Of a DNA stretch of 64,000 bases, positions 27,302 to 34,844 are shown piece by piece. The notes beneath the pieces are model-generated. The model saw only the letters and a program-made list of their open reading frames with translations. It was not told the origin of the DNA and did no database searches. The stretch lies in contig NZ_QJHK01000005.1 in assembly GCF_003202435.1 (NCBI RefSeq), forward strand, positions 1 through 64,000. Reading direction: 5' to 3'. Numbering within the stretch: position 1 is the stretch's first letter; every line of letters starts with the position of its first letter. Source of the stretch: Flavobacterium cheongpyeongense (GTDB lineage: Bacteria > Bacteroidota > Bacteroidia > Flavobacteriales > Flavobacteriaceae). The position numbers and the translations under genes are program-made.

Positions 27302-28021
27302 ATGAAAAAGATTTTACTTTTAGCACTGGCATTTTCTCTTAACTCTTGTGCACAGGTGCAACAAACCTTAAATCAGTTACCGCAATTATCATCACAAATC
27401 CCCGGTATTGGAGGTGTAGATATTGCTTCAGGATTAAAAGAAGCTTTAAACAAAGGAATTACTGAACAAGTAAGTAAATTAACCGCTGTTGATGGTTTCT
27501 ATAAAAATGAAGCCGTAAAAATCCTGATGCCAGACGAATTAAAAAAAGTAGACGCTACTTTACGAAAAGTTGGTCTTAGTTCACTGGCTGATGAAGGCAT
27601 AAAAATGTTGAATCGTGCTGCAGAAGATGCTGTAAAAGAAGCCACTCCTATCTTTGTTTCGGCTGTTAAAAACATGTCGTTTACAGATGCCAAAAATATT
27701 CTGTTAGGTAATGAAAGTGCTGCAACAAGCTATTTACAAGGGAGTACTACAACAGCTTTGTACGGAAAATTTAATCCGGTAATTAAAAGTTCGTTTGAAA
27801 AAGTAGGTGCAGATGTGGTCTGGACTAAAATAATTACAAAATATAACACAATTCCGCTGGTAAAAAAAGTAAATCCTGATCTTACTGATTATACAACAAA
27901 TCAGGCTTTAGCAGGTGTTTTTAAAATGATTGCCGTTGAAGAAAAAGAAATCCGCAACAACATTAGTGCAAGAACTACACCGCTATTAAAAAGTGTTTTT
28001 GCCATGCAGGACAAGAAATAA
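27302..28021 (+). CDS. DUF4197 lipoprotein
   Basis: A 239-residue protein with a lipoprotein-like signal (LALAFSLNSCAQ). The remainder matches the DUF4197 family, as in GLKEALNKGITEQVSKL, VDGFYKNEAVKILMPDELKKV and FTDAKNILLGNESAATSYLQ. It is likely envelope-associated and alpha-helical, and the function is unknown. purU begins 31 nt downstream, so the two may be co-transcribed although no functional link is known. Confidence 0.85.
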   Translation: MKKILLLALAFSLNSCAQVQQTLNQLPQLSSQIPGIGGVDIASGLKEALNKGITEQVSKLTAVDGFYKNEAVKILMPDELKKVDATLRKVGLSSLADEGIKMLNRAAEDAVKEATPIFVSAVKNMSFTDAKNILLGNESAATSYLQGSTTTALYGKFNPVIKSSFEKVGADVVWTKIITKYNTIPLVKKVNPDLTDYTTNQALAGVFKMIAVEEKEIRNNISARTTPLLKSVFAMQDKK

Positions 28022-28052
28022 GCAACTAACCGATTTAACCATAAAAATTATA

Positions 28053-28907
28053 ATGCAAAAAATAACTATTCTGATTCACTGCAAGGATCAAAAAGGAATT
28101 ATTGCTGCAGTAACAGCTTTTATTGCAAAAGTAGAAGGGAATATTACCTATATCGATCAGCATGTTGATACTGAGCAAAATGTCTTTTTTATGCGATTAG
28201 AATGTGATTTGACGAATCCTAATATAAGTATTGAAGCCATAATAGATGATTTCAACCAAAGCATTGCAACTGATTTTAATATGTCGTGGGACTTGTATAA
28301 TCAAGAACAAAAGCCCAAAATGGCTTTGTTTGTTTCTAAGTACGATCATTGTCTGTTCGATATTTTAGGACGCTACAGTGCAGGGGAATTAAATGTTGAG
28401 ATTCCGGTAATTATCAGTAATCATAATGATTTACGTTCGATCGCAGAGCGTTTTGATATTCCGTTTCACTGCATTCCTTTTACAAAAGACAACAAAGAAG
28501 AAGGCGAAACCAAACAAATAGAATTGTTAAAAAAATATCAGATCAATTTTATTGTACTGGCGCGTTATATGCAAATTATTACACCTGGTTTGATTTCGTT
28601 GTACGAAAATAAAATCATTAACATCCACCACTCTTTTTTACCGGCATTTCCTGGGGCAAAACCATACCATTCTGCTTTTAAAAGAGGTGTAAAAATTATT
28701 GGAGCCACTAGTCATTATGTAACAGAAGAATTAGACGAAGGCCCAATTATTGAACAGGACATCGCTCGGGTTTCCCACATCCATTCTGTTGAAGACTTTA
28801 TAATGAAAGGCCGTGATCTGGAACGAATTGTTTTGGCAAGAGCCATAAAATTGCATGCTGAACGTAAAACAATGGTTTACAGTAACAAAACAGTTGTTTT
28901 TTCTTAA
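28053..28907 (+). CDS. purU: Formyltetrahydrofolate deformylase
   Basis: About 284 residues from the ATG at 28053. An N-terminal ACT domain (KITILIHCKDQKGIIAAVTAF) is followed by a formyltransferase-fold hydrolase domain. The active-site segment has Asn and His in NIHHSFLPAFPGAKPYHSAF and the catalytic Asp in ELDEGPIIEQD. It hydrolyses 10-formyl-tetrahydrofolate to formate and tetrahydrofolate, balancing one-carbon pools. The longer frame to 27993 overlaps the preceding gene and has no family match. Confidence 0.93.
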   Translation: MQKITILIHCKDQKGIIAAVTAFIAKVEGNITYIDQHVDTEQNVFFMRLECDLTNPNISIEAIIDDFNQSIATDFNMSWDLYNQEQKPKMALFVSKYDHCLFDILGRYSAGELNVEIPVIISNHNDLRSIAERFDIPFHCIPFTKDNKEEGETKQIELLKKYQINFIVLARYMQIITPGLISLYENKIINIHHSFLPAFPGAKPYHSAFKRGVKIIGATSHYVTEELDEGPIIEQDIARVSHIHSVEDFIMKGRDLERIVLARAIKLHAERKTMVYSNKTVVFS

Positions 28908-28918
28908 AGACTTATAAA

Positions 28919-28959
28919 ATTCAAAAAGCCGTTTTAATTCTTGAAACGGCTTTTTGAAT
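28919..28959. terminator. Bidirectional terminator between purU and proline dehydrogenase
   Basis: ATTCAAAAAGCCGTTT and AAACGGCTTTTTGAAT form a 16-bp perfect stem with a short loop; A and T runs on either side let it serve both convergent genes. Confidence 0.85.
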
Positions 28960-28977
28960 TTAAAATATATTACAACT

Positions 28978-30147
28978 TTACTTCCCTTTTCTTCTTTTAC
29001 GTTCCGCTTTAATCATCGACAATTCTCGGCTGGTTTGTCCAGCAACAGAAGTATTTTCTTCAGCACGGCGAATCAGATACGGCATCACATCTTTTACTGG
29101 TCCGAAAGGCAGGTATTTTGCTACATTATAACCATTTTCAGCAAGATTATAACTGATATTATCACTCATTCCGTACAATTGTCCAAACCAGATTCTAGTG
29201 TCATTTTTTGCAATTGCCCTTTCCTGCATCAATTTCATTAATTTATAAGAACTTAATTCATTGTGAGTTCCTGCAAAAATGGACATGGTATCAAGATGCT
29301 CTAACATATAAAAAACTGCTGCATCATAATTTTCATCGGTAGCTTCTTTAGAAATACAAATTGGAGAAATATATCCTTTTTCTTCTGCCCTTTTATTTTC
29401 TTTTTCCATGTAGGCACCGCGAACTAATTTCATTCCGATAAAGAAGCCCTCATTTTTGGCAACCTCATGGAGTTTTTTCAAATAATCCATACGATCCCAT
29501 CTGTACATTTGCAGCGTATTAAAAACTATGGCTTTTTCTTTATTGTATTTACGCATCATTTCGGTTACCAAATCATCGGCTGCGTCCTGCATCCAGCTTT
29601 CCTCACCATCGATCAGCAATGCTACATCTTTTTTATGTGCCTCACTACAAACCTGATCAAAGCGGGCTACTACCCTGTCCCATTCTGCTTGTTCAACCGC
29701 TGTTAAAGCCAGATTCTCTCCTAATTTTTCATACAACTCAAAACGCCCCAAGCCAGTCGGTTTGAAAACAGCAAACGGAATTGCCAGACGTTCTTTGGCA
29801 AACTCAATTGTTCTCAGAGTCATTGCTAAAGCGGCATCAAATTGCTCTTCCTCTTCTTTTCCTTCGACAGAATAATCCAAAACAGACGAAACGCCTTTTG
29901 TAAACATTTTATCCACAACAGTGAGACAATCATCTTCGTTTACTCCACCACAAAAATGGTCAAAAACAGTAGCACGAATTAATCCTTCTACCGGAAGATG
30001 TGCTTTAATAGCAAAATTGGTAACAGCAGTCCCAATCCTCACCAAGGGTTCACTGTCAATCATTTTAAAAAGAAAATAAGCCCTGTCAAGTTCTGTATCA
30101 CTTTTCAACGAAAACGCAACCTGAGTATTGTCAAATATTTTTTCCAT
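28978..30147 (-). CDS. Proline dehydrogenase
   Basis: About 389 residues from the ATG at 30147. A TIM barrel with proline dehydrogenase signatures: KPTGLGRFELYEKL, then MKLVRGAYMEKENKRA, FAGTHNELSSYKLM, and WFGQLYGMSDNISYNLAENGYNVAKYLPFGP. It oxidises proline to pyrroline-5-carboxylate using FAD and passes electrons to quinone. No fused P5C dehydrogenase is present. The frame is open upstream through a TTG at 30165, but that lies inside the promoter's -7 element, so ATG 30147 is preferred. Confidence 0.93.
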   Translation of the reverse strand: MEKIFDNTQVAFSLKSDTELDRAYFLFKMIDSEPLVRIGTAVTNFAIKAHLPVEGLIRATVFDHFCGGVNEDDCLTVVDKMFTKGVSSVLDYSVEGKEEEEQFDAALAMTLRTIEFAKERLAIPFAVFKPTGLGRFELYEKLGENLALTAVEQAEWDRVVARFDQVCSEAHKKDVALLIDGEESWMQDAADDLVTEMMRKYNKEKAIVFNTLQMYRWDRMDYLKKLHEVAKNEGFFIGMKLVRGAYMEKENKRAEEKGYISPICISKEATDENYDAAVFYMLEHLDTMSIFAGTHNELSSYKLMKLMQERAIAKNDTRIWFGQLYGMSDNISYNLAENGYNVAKYLPFGPVKDVMPYLIRRAEENTSVAGQTSRELSMIKAERKRRKGK

Positions 30148-30162
30148 TAAATTTAGTTTTTG

Positions 30163-30170
30163 CAAAGATA
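30163..30170 (-). promoter_or_regulatory. -7 promoter element of proline dehydrogenase gene
   Basis: TATCTTTG on the minus strand, 15 nt before the ATG, so the 5' leader can be only about 10 nt. The rest of the divergent spacer to aroB (30171-30447) is AT-rich with no ORF; no clear -33 element was identified. Confidence 0.55.
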
Positions 30171-30447
30171 TAGAGTGTAGTTAATATTATTTAACAAAAA
30201 GGATGTGTTTTTATAAAAATTATAACATCATTGTATATCTACAAAAATTAAACGGGTAATTATCAGTAAATAATAATATTACAAAGCATAATTTTGGATC
30301 TAAGAGAAATAAAATACTTAAAACCTATCAAAGAAATTCAGTACTAACGATTATAAAAAACTCATTTTTTAAACAAATTAGAAAGAGTATTTGAAAATTA
30401 TTTAGTTAAAAATGCCTTATTTTGCGGTTTCAATTAACAGATGAATT

Positions 30448-31515
30448 ATGCAGTCTATTCAAGCAAATAATTATTTAGTACATTTTAACCAAAATGCTTA
30501 CAAAGCCTTAAATAACCATTTAAAGGAAAATAAATATTCTAATGTATTTATTATTGTTGATGATAAAACAAATGAGTATTGTTTGCCTAAATTCCTGCCT
30601 TTGCTGGAAACTGAATTAACTATTGAAATTATAGAATTCGAATCTGGCGAAGCCAATAAAAATATAGAAACCTGTATTGAAATCTGGAATGTACTTACCG
30701 AATTGGGTGCTGACAGAAAATCATTAGTTATAAATCTTGGTGGCGGTGTTGTAACTGACTTAGGCGGTTTTGTAGCTTCTACATTTAAGCGTGGAGTAGA
30801 TTTTATCAATATTCCCACTACATTATTATCTATGGTAGATGCTTCGGTAGGAGGAAAAACCGGTGTTGATTTAGGAAATCTCAAAAACCAGATTGGAGTG
30901 ATTAATGTACCTAAGATGGTTTTAATTGACACACAATATCTGGAAACTTTACCACAAAGCGAAATGCGTTCCGGTCTTGCAGAAATGCTAAAACACGGTC
31001 TTATCTATGACGCTGACTACTGGAAACAGTTTTTAAATTTAAAATCAATAGATTACGCAGATTTTGATGAATTGATTTATCGATCTGTCGAAATCAAAAA
31101 TGATATTGTAATTCAGGATCCAACAGAGAAAAACATTCGTAAAGCCTTGAATTTTGGCCATACTTTAGGGCATGCCATCGAAAGTTATTTTTTAGAAAGC
31201 GAGGCTAAAACAACATTATTACACGGTGAAGCCATTGCTATCGGAATGATTCTCGAAAGTTATATTTCACTGCATAAAAATTTAATAACACCCGAAGAAT
31301 ATTCAGAAATCAAGACTGCAATTCAAAGCATTTATGACCATGTGCTTTTTGAAGAAAATGACATAAAACCCATACTTGAATTGCTCATCCACGACAAAAA
31401 AAACGAGTATGGTTTGATTCAATTTGCACTAATTGAAGGCATCGGAAAAATTAAGATTAACCAATCTGTTGAAAATAAATTGATTCTGGATGCATTTCAG
31501 GATTATAAGTCTTAA
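30448..31515 (+). CDS. aroB: 3-dehydroquinate synthase
   Basis: 355 residues, the usual length for AroB. NAD-binding GGGVVTDLGGFVASTFKRG, the IPTTLLSMVDASVGGKTGVD motif, and metal ligands in SGLAEMLKHG, LNFGHTLGHAIE and LLHGEAIAIGM are all classical. It converts DAHP to 3-dehydroquinate in the shikimate pathway. This is the housekeeping copy; the ebo cluster carries a divergent paralogue. Confidence 0.95.
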   Translation: MQSIQANNYLVHFNQNAYKALNNHLKENKYSNVFIIVDDKTNEYCLPKFLPLLETELTIEIIEFESGEANKNIETCIEIWNVLTELGADRKSLVINLGGGVVTDLGGFVASTFKRGVDFINIPTTLLSMVDASVGGKTGVDLGNLKNQIGVINVPKMVLIDTQYLETLPQSEMRSGLAEMLKHGLIYDADYWKQFLNLKSIDYADFDELIYRSVEIKNDIVIQDPTEKNIRKALNFGHTLGHAIESYFLESEAKTTLLHGEAIAIGMILESYISLHKNLITPEEYSEIKTAIQSIYDHVLFEENDIKPILELLIHDKKNEYGLIQFALIEGIGKIKINQSVENKLILDAFQDYKS

Positions 31516-31535
31516 ACTTTTTTTAAGAAAAAGCG

Positions 31536-31567
31536 TTGCATTAGGTATATATTATTTTTTACATTTG
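31536..31567 (+). promoter_or_regulatory. Promoter of the small ORF / arginine decarboxylase unit
   Basis: TTG (31536-31538), 21 nt, then TACATTTG (31560-31567), followed by CCCCA and the ATG of a 59-codon ORF at 31573. The transcript would therefore begin at or within a few bases of that ATG. Confidence 0.6.
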
Positions 31568-31572
31568 CCCCA

Positions 31573-31752
31573 ATGAAAAGAAAAAGCAAACAAAGGCATT
31601 TTAGCTCTTACAGAAACCGTCTCAATAGTTCCTTATTAAGGATGTTGGATCGTTTTTACAATAGTAAAAGCCCGTTTTGTTCAGACTTTTTTTTATGTTC
31701 AAAGGCAGAACACGAAAAACTGGAAATTGTATTTGCCAATATCAGGGTTTGA
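31573..31752 (+). CDS. Small ORF, 59 codons, upstream of arginine decarboxylase
   Basis: The ORF starts MKRKSKQRHFSSYRNRLNSS and continues to ANIRV. Seven of 59 residues are Arg, six of them in the first 27, and there are eight Lys. It begins only 5 nt after a -7 promoter element, so it is almost leaderless, and ends 59 nt before the speA start. No family is recognised. A leader peptide that senses arginine supply for speA is an attractive but unproven idea. Transcription of this segment is likely; translation is less sure. Confidence 0.5.
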   Translation: MKRKSKQRHFSSYRNRLNSSLLRMLDRFYNSKSPFCSDFFLCSKAEHEKLEIVFANIRV

Positions 31753-31811
31753 ATTTAAGATTTAGAAACATTAACTGGATTTAAAATACATTCTAAATAT
31801 TCAAAACTACA

Positions 31812-33215
31812 ATGAATACAAAATATTCCGACTTAATCAACCAAACCTATTATTTCCCTCAGGAAGAGTTCAAACTTAATAAAGACAACCTTTTGTTCCA
31901 CAACATCGATCTGATGAAATTAGTTGAACAATATGGAACCCCATTAAAATTTACATACTTACCACAGATTTCTGAAAACATCAATAAGGCAAAAGCCTGG
32001 TTCAGAAAATCGATGGAAAAAAACAAATACGAGGCAAAATACTACTATTGTTATTGCACAAAAAGTTCTCATTTTGAATACATTATGAATGAAGCTTTTA
32101 AAAACAATATTCACGTCGAAACTTCATCTGCCTTTGATATCAATATTGTTGAAAATTTATTAGAAAACGGCAAAATTAACAAAAGTACTTATGTGATTTG
32201 TAATGGTTTCAAAAGAGACGAGTACATTACAAATATTGCACGATTAATTAATAACGGACATAAAAACACCATTCCGATTATTGATAATTATGAAGAACTT
32301 GATTTACTTCAGAGTGAAATAAAAGGAAAATTTAAAATCGGAATCCGAATTGCAGCTGAGGAGGAACCTAAATTCGAATTTTACACTTCCCGATTAGGTA
32401 TCGGATACAAAAACATTGTTTCTTTTTATAAAAAGCAAATTCAGGAGAATGACAAATTAGAGCTTAAAATGCTTCACTTTTTCATCAATACCGGAATAAA
32501 CGATACTGCATATTATTGGAATGAACTCGTAAAATGTATCAAAGTATATATAGCTCTTAAAAGAGAATGTCCTACCCTTGATGGCCTAAATATTGGAGGA
32601 GGATTCCCCATCAAAAACTCACTTGCATTTGAATATGATTACCAATATATGATTGATGAAATTATCAATCAGATTAAAATTGCGTGTGATGAAGCTGAAG
32701 TAGATGTTCCAAATATTTTCACAGAATTCGGTTCCTTTACCGTGGGTGAAAGCGGTGGTGCAATTTACCAGATTTTATATCAAAAACAACAAAATGACAG
32801 GGAAAAGTGGAACATGATCGACTCGTCTTTCATTACTACTTTGCCTGACACATGGGCGATAAACAAACGTTTTATCATGCTGGCAGTAAACCGCTGGAAT
32901 GATACTTACGAGCGGGTTTTATTAGGTGGACTGACGTGTGATAGTGATGACTATTACAATTCTGAACAAAATATGAATGCCATTTATTTGCCTAAATACA
33001 ACAAAGAAAAACCGTTGTACATTGGTTTTTTCAATACGGGGGCATATCAGGAAACCATAGGAGGGTACGGAGGTTTACACCACTGTTTAATTCCTCAGCC
33101 TAAACATATTTTAATCGATCGTGACGAAAACGGAATTTTGGCAACAGAAGTTTTCTCAGAACAGCAAACTTCTGACGATGTATTAAAGATTTTAGGTTAC
33201 ACCAAAAAAGTATAA
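31812..33215 (+). CDS. speA: Arginine decarboxylase (short, alanine racemase-fold type)
   Basis: 467 residues, shorter than the ~650-residue proteobacterial SpeA but usual for Bacteroidota. The PLP barrel is at about 35-300 with the likely Schiff-base Lys in YYYCYCTKSSHF, and a Gly-rich phosphate-binding loop GLNIGGGFPIKNS. The C-terminal domain has VGESGGAIYQ and the substrate-site segment TCDSDDYYN. It should convert arginine to agmatine, the first step of the polyamine route whose later enzymes are at 42170 and 44905. Discriminating arginine from other basic amino acids by sequence alone is not certain. Confidence 0.85.
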   Translation: MNTKYSDLINQTYYFPQEEFKLNKDNLLFHNIDLMKLVEQYGTPLKFTYLPQISENINKAKAWFRKSMEKNKYEAKYYYCYCTKSSHFEYIMNEAFKNNIHVETSSAFDINIVENLLENGKINKSTYVICNGFKRDEYITNIARLINNGHKNTIPIIDNYEELDLLQSEIKGKFKIGIRIAAEEEPKFEFYTSRLGIGYKNIVSFYKKQIQENDKLELKMLHFFINTGINDTAYYWNELVKCIKVYIALKRECPTLDGLNIGGGFPIKNSLAFEYDYQYMIDEIINQIKIACDEAEVDVPNIFTEFGSFTVGESGGAIYQILYQKQQNDREKWNMIDSSFITTLPDTWAINKRFIMLAVNRWNDTYERVLLGGLTCDSDDYYNSEQNMNAIYLPKYNKEKPLYIGFFNTGAYQETIGGYGGLHHCLIPQPKHILIDRDENGILATEVFSEQQTSDDVLKILGYTKKV

Positions 33216-33330
33216 AAAAAACATGCAAATTAAAAGTTAATAAATATAAAATTATTAATTTGCAGTAGAACTCACAAGGTCAAAATTACAATTCAAAAAA
33301 AAAAAAAAAACAAAACAAAAAACAAAGAAA

Positions 33331-34299
33331 ATGAAAGGACCAATCAGTCAGTTTATTGAAAAACATTATTTACACTTTAACTCTGCTGCCCTGGTTGATG
33401 CTGCAAAAGCATATGAACAACAATTGGCAAATGGAGCTAAAATGTTGGTAAGTATGGCTGGCGCGATGAGTACAGCAGAAATTGGTAAAATTTTTGCCGA
33501 AATGATCAGAAAGGACAAAGTTCAGATTATTTCATGTACCGGAGCTAACTTAGAAGAAGACATCATGAATCTGGTAGCACATTCACATTATGAAAGAGTG
33601 CCAAACTATCGTGATTTAACCCCGGAAGACGAATGGGCCTTACTTGAAAGAGGACTAAATCGTGTTACCGACACCTGTATTCCGGAGCATGAAGCCTTCC
33701 GTCGTTTACAAAAACATATTTATAAAATCTGGAAAGATGCAGATGACAAAGGAGAACGTTATTTTCCGCATGAATTCATGTATAAAATGTTGTTATCCGG
33801 CGTTTTGGAAGAATACTACGAAATTGATTTAAAGGACAGTTGGATGTATGCAGCTGCCGAGAGAAATTTGCCTATTATTGTTCCTGGATGGGAGGATAGT
33901 ACAATGGGTAACATTTTTGCATCATACGTAATTAAAGGAGATTTGAAAGCTTCAACCATGAAATCCGGTATTGAATACATGACATTCCTTGCTGACTGGT
34001 ATACAAAAAACAGTGAAAACGGGATTGGTTTTTTCCAAATCGGTGGTGGTATTGCTGGTGATTTCCCTATTTGTGTGGTACCTATGCTGTATCAGGATAT
34101 GGAAATGCATGATGTCCCTTTTTGGAGTTATTTCTGCCAGATTTCAGATTCTACGACCAGTTACGGATCTTATTCCGGAGCTGTACCAAACGAAAAAATC
34201 ACTTGGGGTAAATTAGACATTAAAACCCCTAAATTTATTATTGAGTCGGATGCTACAATTGTTGCACCATTAATTTTTGCTTACTTATTAGATTTATAG
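33331..34299 (+). CDS. Deoxyhypusine synthase-like protein without the catalytic Lys
   Basis: 322 residues of the deoxyhypusine synthase/homospermidine synthase family (NAD Rossmann fold; SMAGAMSTAEIG, SCTGANLEEDIMNL, PIIVPGWEDSTMGN, DSTTSYGSYSGAVPNEKITWGKLD). In true DHS the Lys that forms the imine sits in GGG-V-V/P-K; here the segment is GGGIAGDFP, with Gly243 at the Lys position. Bacteria lack eIF5A, so the product is expected to be a polyamine-type compound. It follows speA by 115 nt, including a 15-A run, and precedes the acidic protein by 7 nt. Confidence 0.85.
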   Translation: MKGPISQFIEKHYLHFNSAALVDAAKAYEQQLANGAKMLVSMAGAMSTAEIGKIFAEMIRKDKVQIISCTGANLEEDIMNLVAHSHYERVPNYRDLTPEDEWALLERGLNRVTDTCIPEHEAFRRLQKHIYKIWKDADDKGERYFPHEFMYKMLLSGVLEEYYEIDLKDSWMYAAAERNLPIIVPGWEDSTMGNIFASYVIKGDLKASTMKSGIEYMTFLADWYTKNSENGIGFFQIGGGIAGDFPICVVPMLYQDMEMHDVPFWSYFCQISDSTTSYGSYSGAVPNEKITWGKLDIKTPKFIIESDATIVAPLIFAYLLDL

Positions 34300-34306
34300 G
34301 ATATTT

Positions 34307-34714
34307 ATGAAAAGAGTTATAGTAGACTACGCCAAACTTACCAACGAAATTCTAAACCTTTTGGTAGAGAAATTCCCTGACGGTTATGATGATTCGGATG
34401 TTATCCGTTTTAGAAATGCTAAAAACGAATTAATCGAAGCTGTTGAAGTTCGTACTGATGACACTATTTATTTAGTAAAAATTAGTACAAAACTTGCTGA
34501 CAGAATTGAAAATTATGATGAAGACGACGATATAGATCTTGATGTTGATACAATCGAGCCTGTAAAAGGTCTTGATCTTGATGATGATAGCGATGATGAC
34601 GATGAGGATGACAATCTCGACAAACCTGATACAGATGGCGGAGATGATGACGATGACGATGATGACAAAGACGATATCAGTGACGAAGATGATGACGAAG
34701 ACGATGAAGATTAA
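34307..34714 (+). CDS. Acidic protein with Asp-rich tail
   Basis: 135 residues. The first ~75 form a compact domain (KRVIVDYAKLTNEILNLLVE, then YDDSDVIRFRNAKNELIEAVEV and DDTIYLVKISTKLADRI). The rest is almost entirely Asp/Glu repeats. Some homologues in databases carry a DNA primase label, which nothing in the sequence supports. It is 7 nt after the DHS-like gene, so it is probably co-transcribed. The tail could be a nucleic-acid mimic or a cation buffer (speculative). Confidence 0.75.
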   Translation: MKRVIVDYAKLTNEILNLLVEKFPDGYDDSDVIRFRNAKNELIEAVEVRTDDTIYLVKISTKLADRIENYDEDDDIDLDVDTIEPVKGLDLDDDSDDDDEDDNLDKPDTDGGDDDDDDDDKDDISDEDDDEDDED

Positions 34715-34733
34715 TTCATCTCAGAAATAAATT

Positions 34734-34764
34734 AAAGGAACTCAAATTTAGGGTTCCTTTTTTT
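34734..34764 (+). terminator. Terminator after the acidic protein gene
   Basis: AAAGGAAC and GTTCCTTT arms with an 11-nt loop and a T run. Confidence 0.75.
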
Positions 34765-34789
34765 ATAGACTAATTTGAAACATCTTTTT

Positions 34790-34827
34790 TAGCATAAGAA
34801 AAATACTAATATTTTATGCTATCTTTG
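34790..34827 (+). promoter_or_regulatory. recQ promoter with an 8-bp inverted repeat
   Basis: TATCTTTG (34820-34827) is a -7 element 17 nt before the recQ ATG. TAGCATAA (34790-34797) and TTATGCTA (34814-34821) are exact inverted arms 16 nt apart, the second overlapping the -7 element, so a dimeric repressor could occlude the promoter. Confidence 0.45.
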
Positions 34828-34844
34828 AGAAAAATATCAGCCAA

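Noticed and set aside
33293..33320. A-rich run before the DHS-like gene as a sequence artefact or frameshift
   Set aside because: It is intergenic, and A-rich leaders before start codons are usual in these genomes; no reading frame is affected.
34520..34714. GAT/GAC-rich tract as a tandem DNA repeat or CRISPR-like array
   Set aside because: It is codon repetition of an Asp/Glu tail in an intact reading frame, with no regular spacers.
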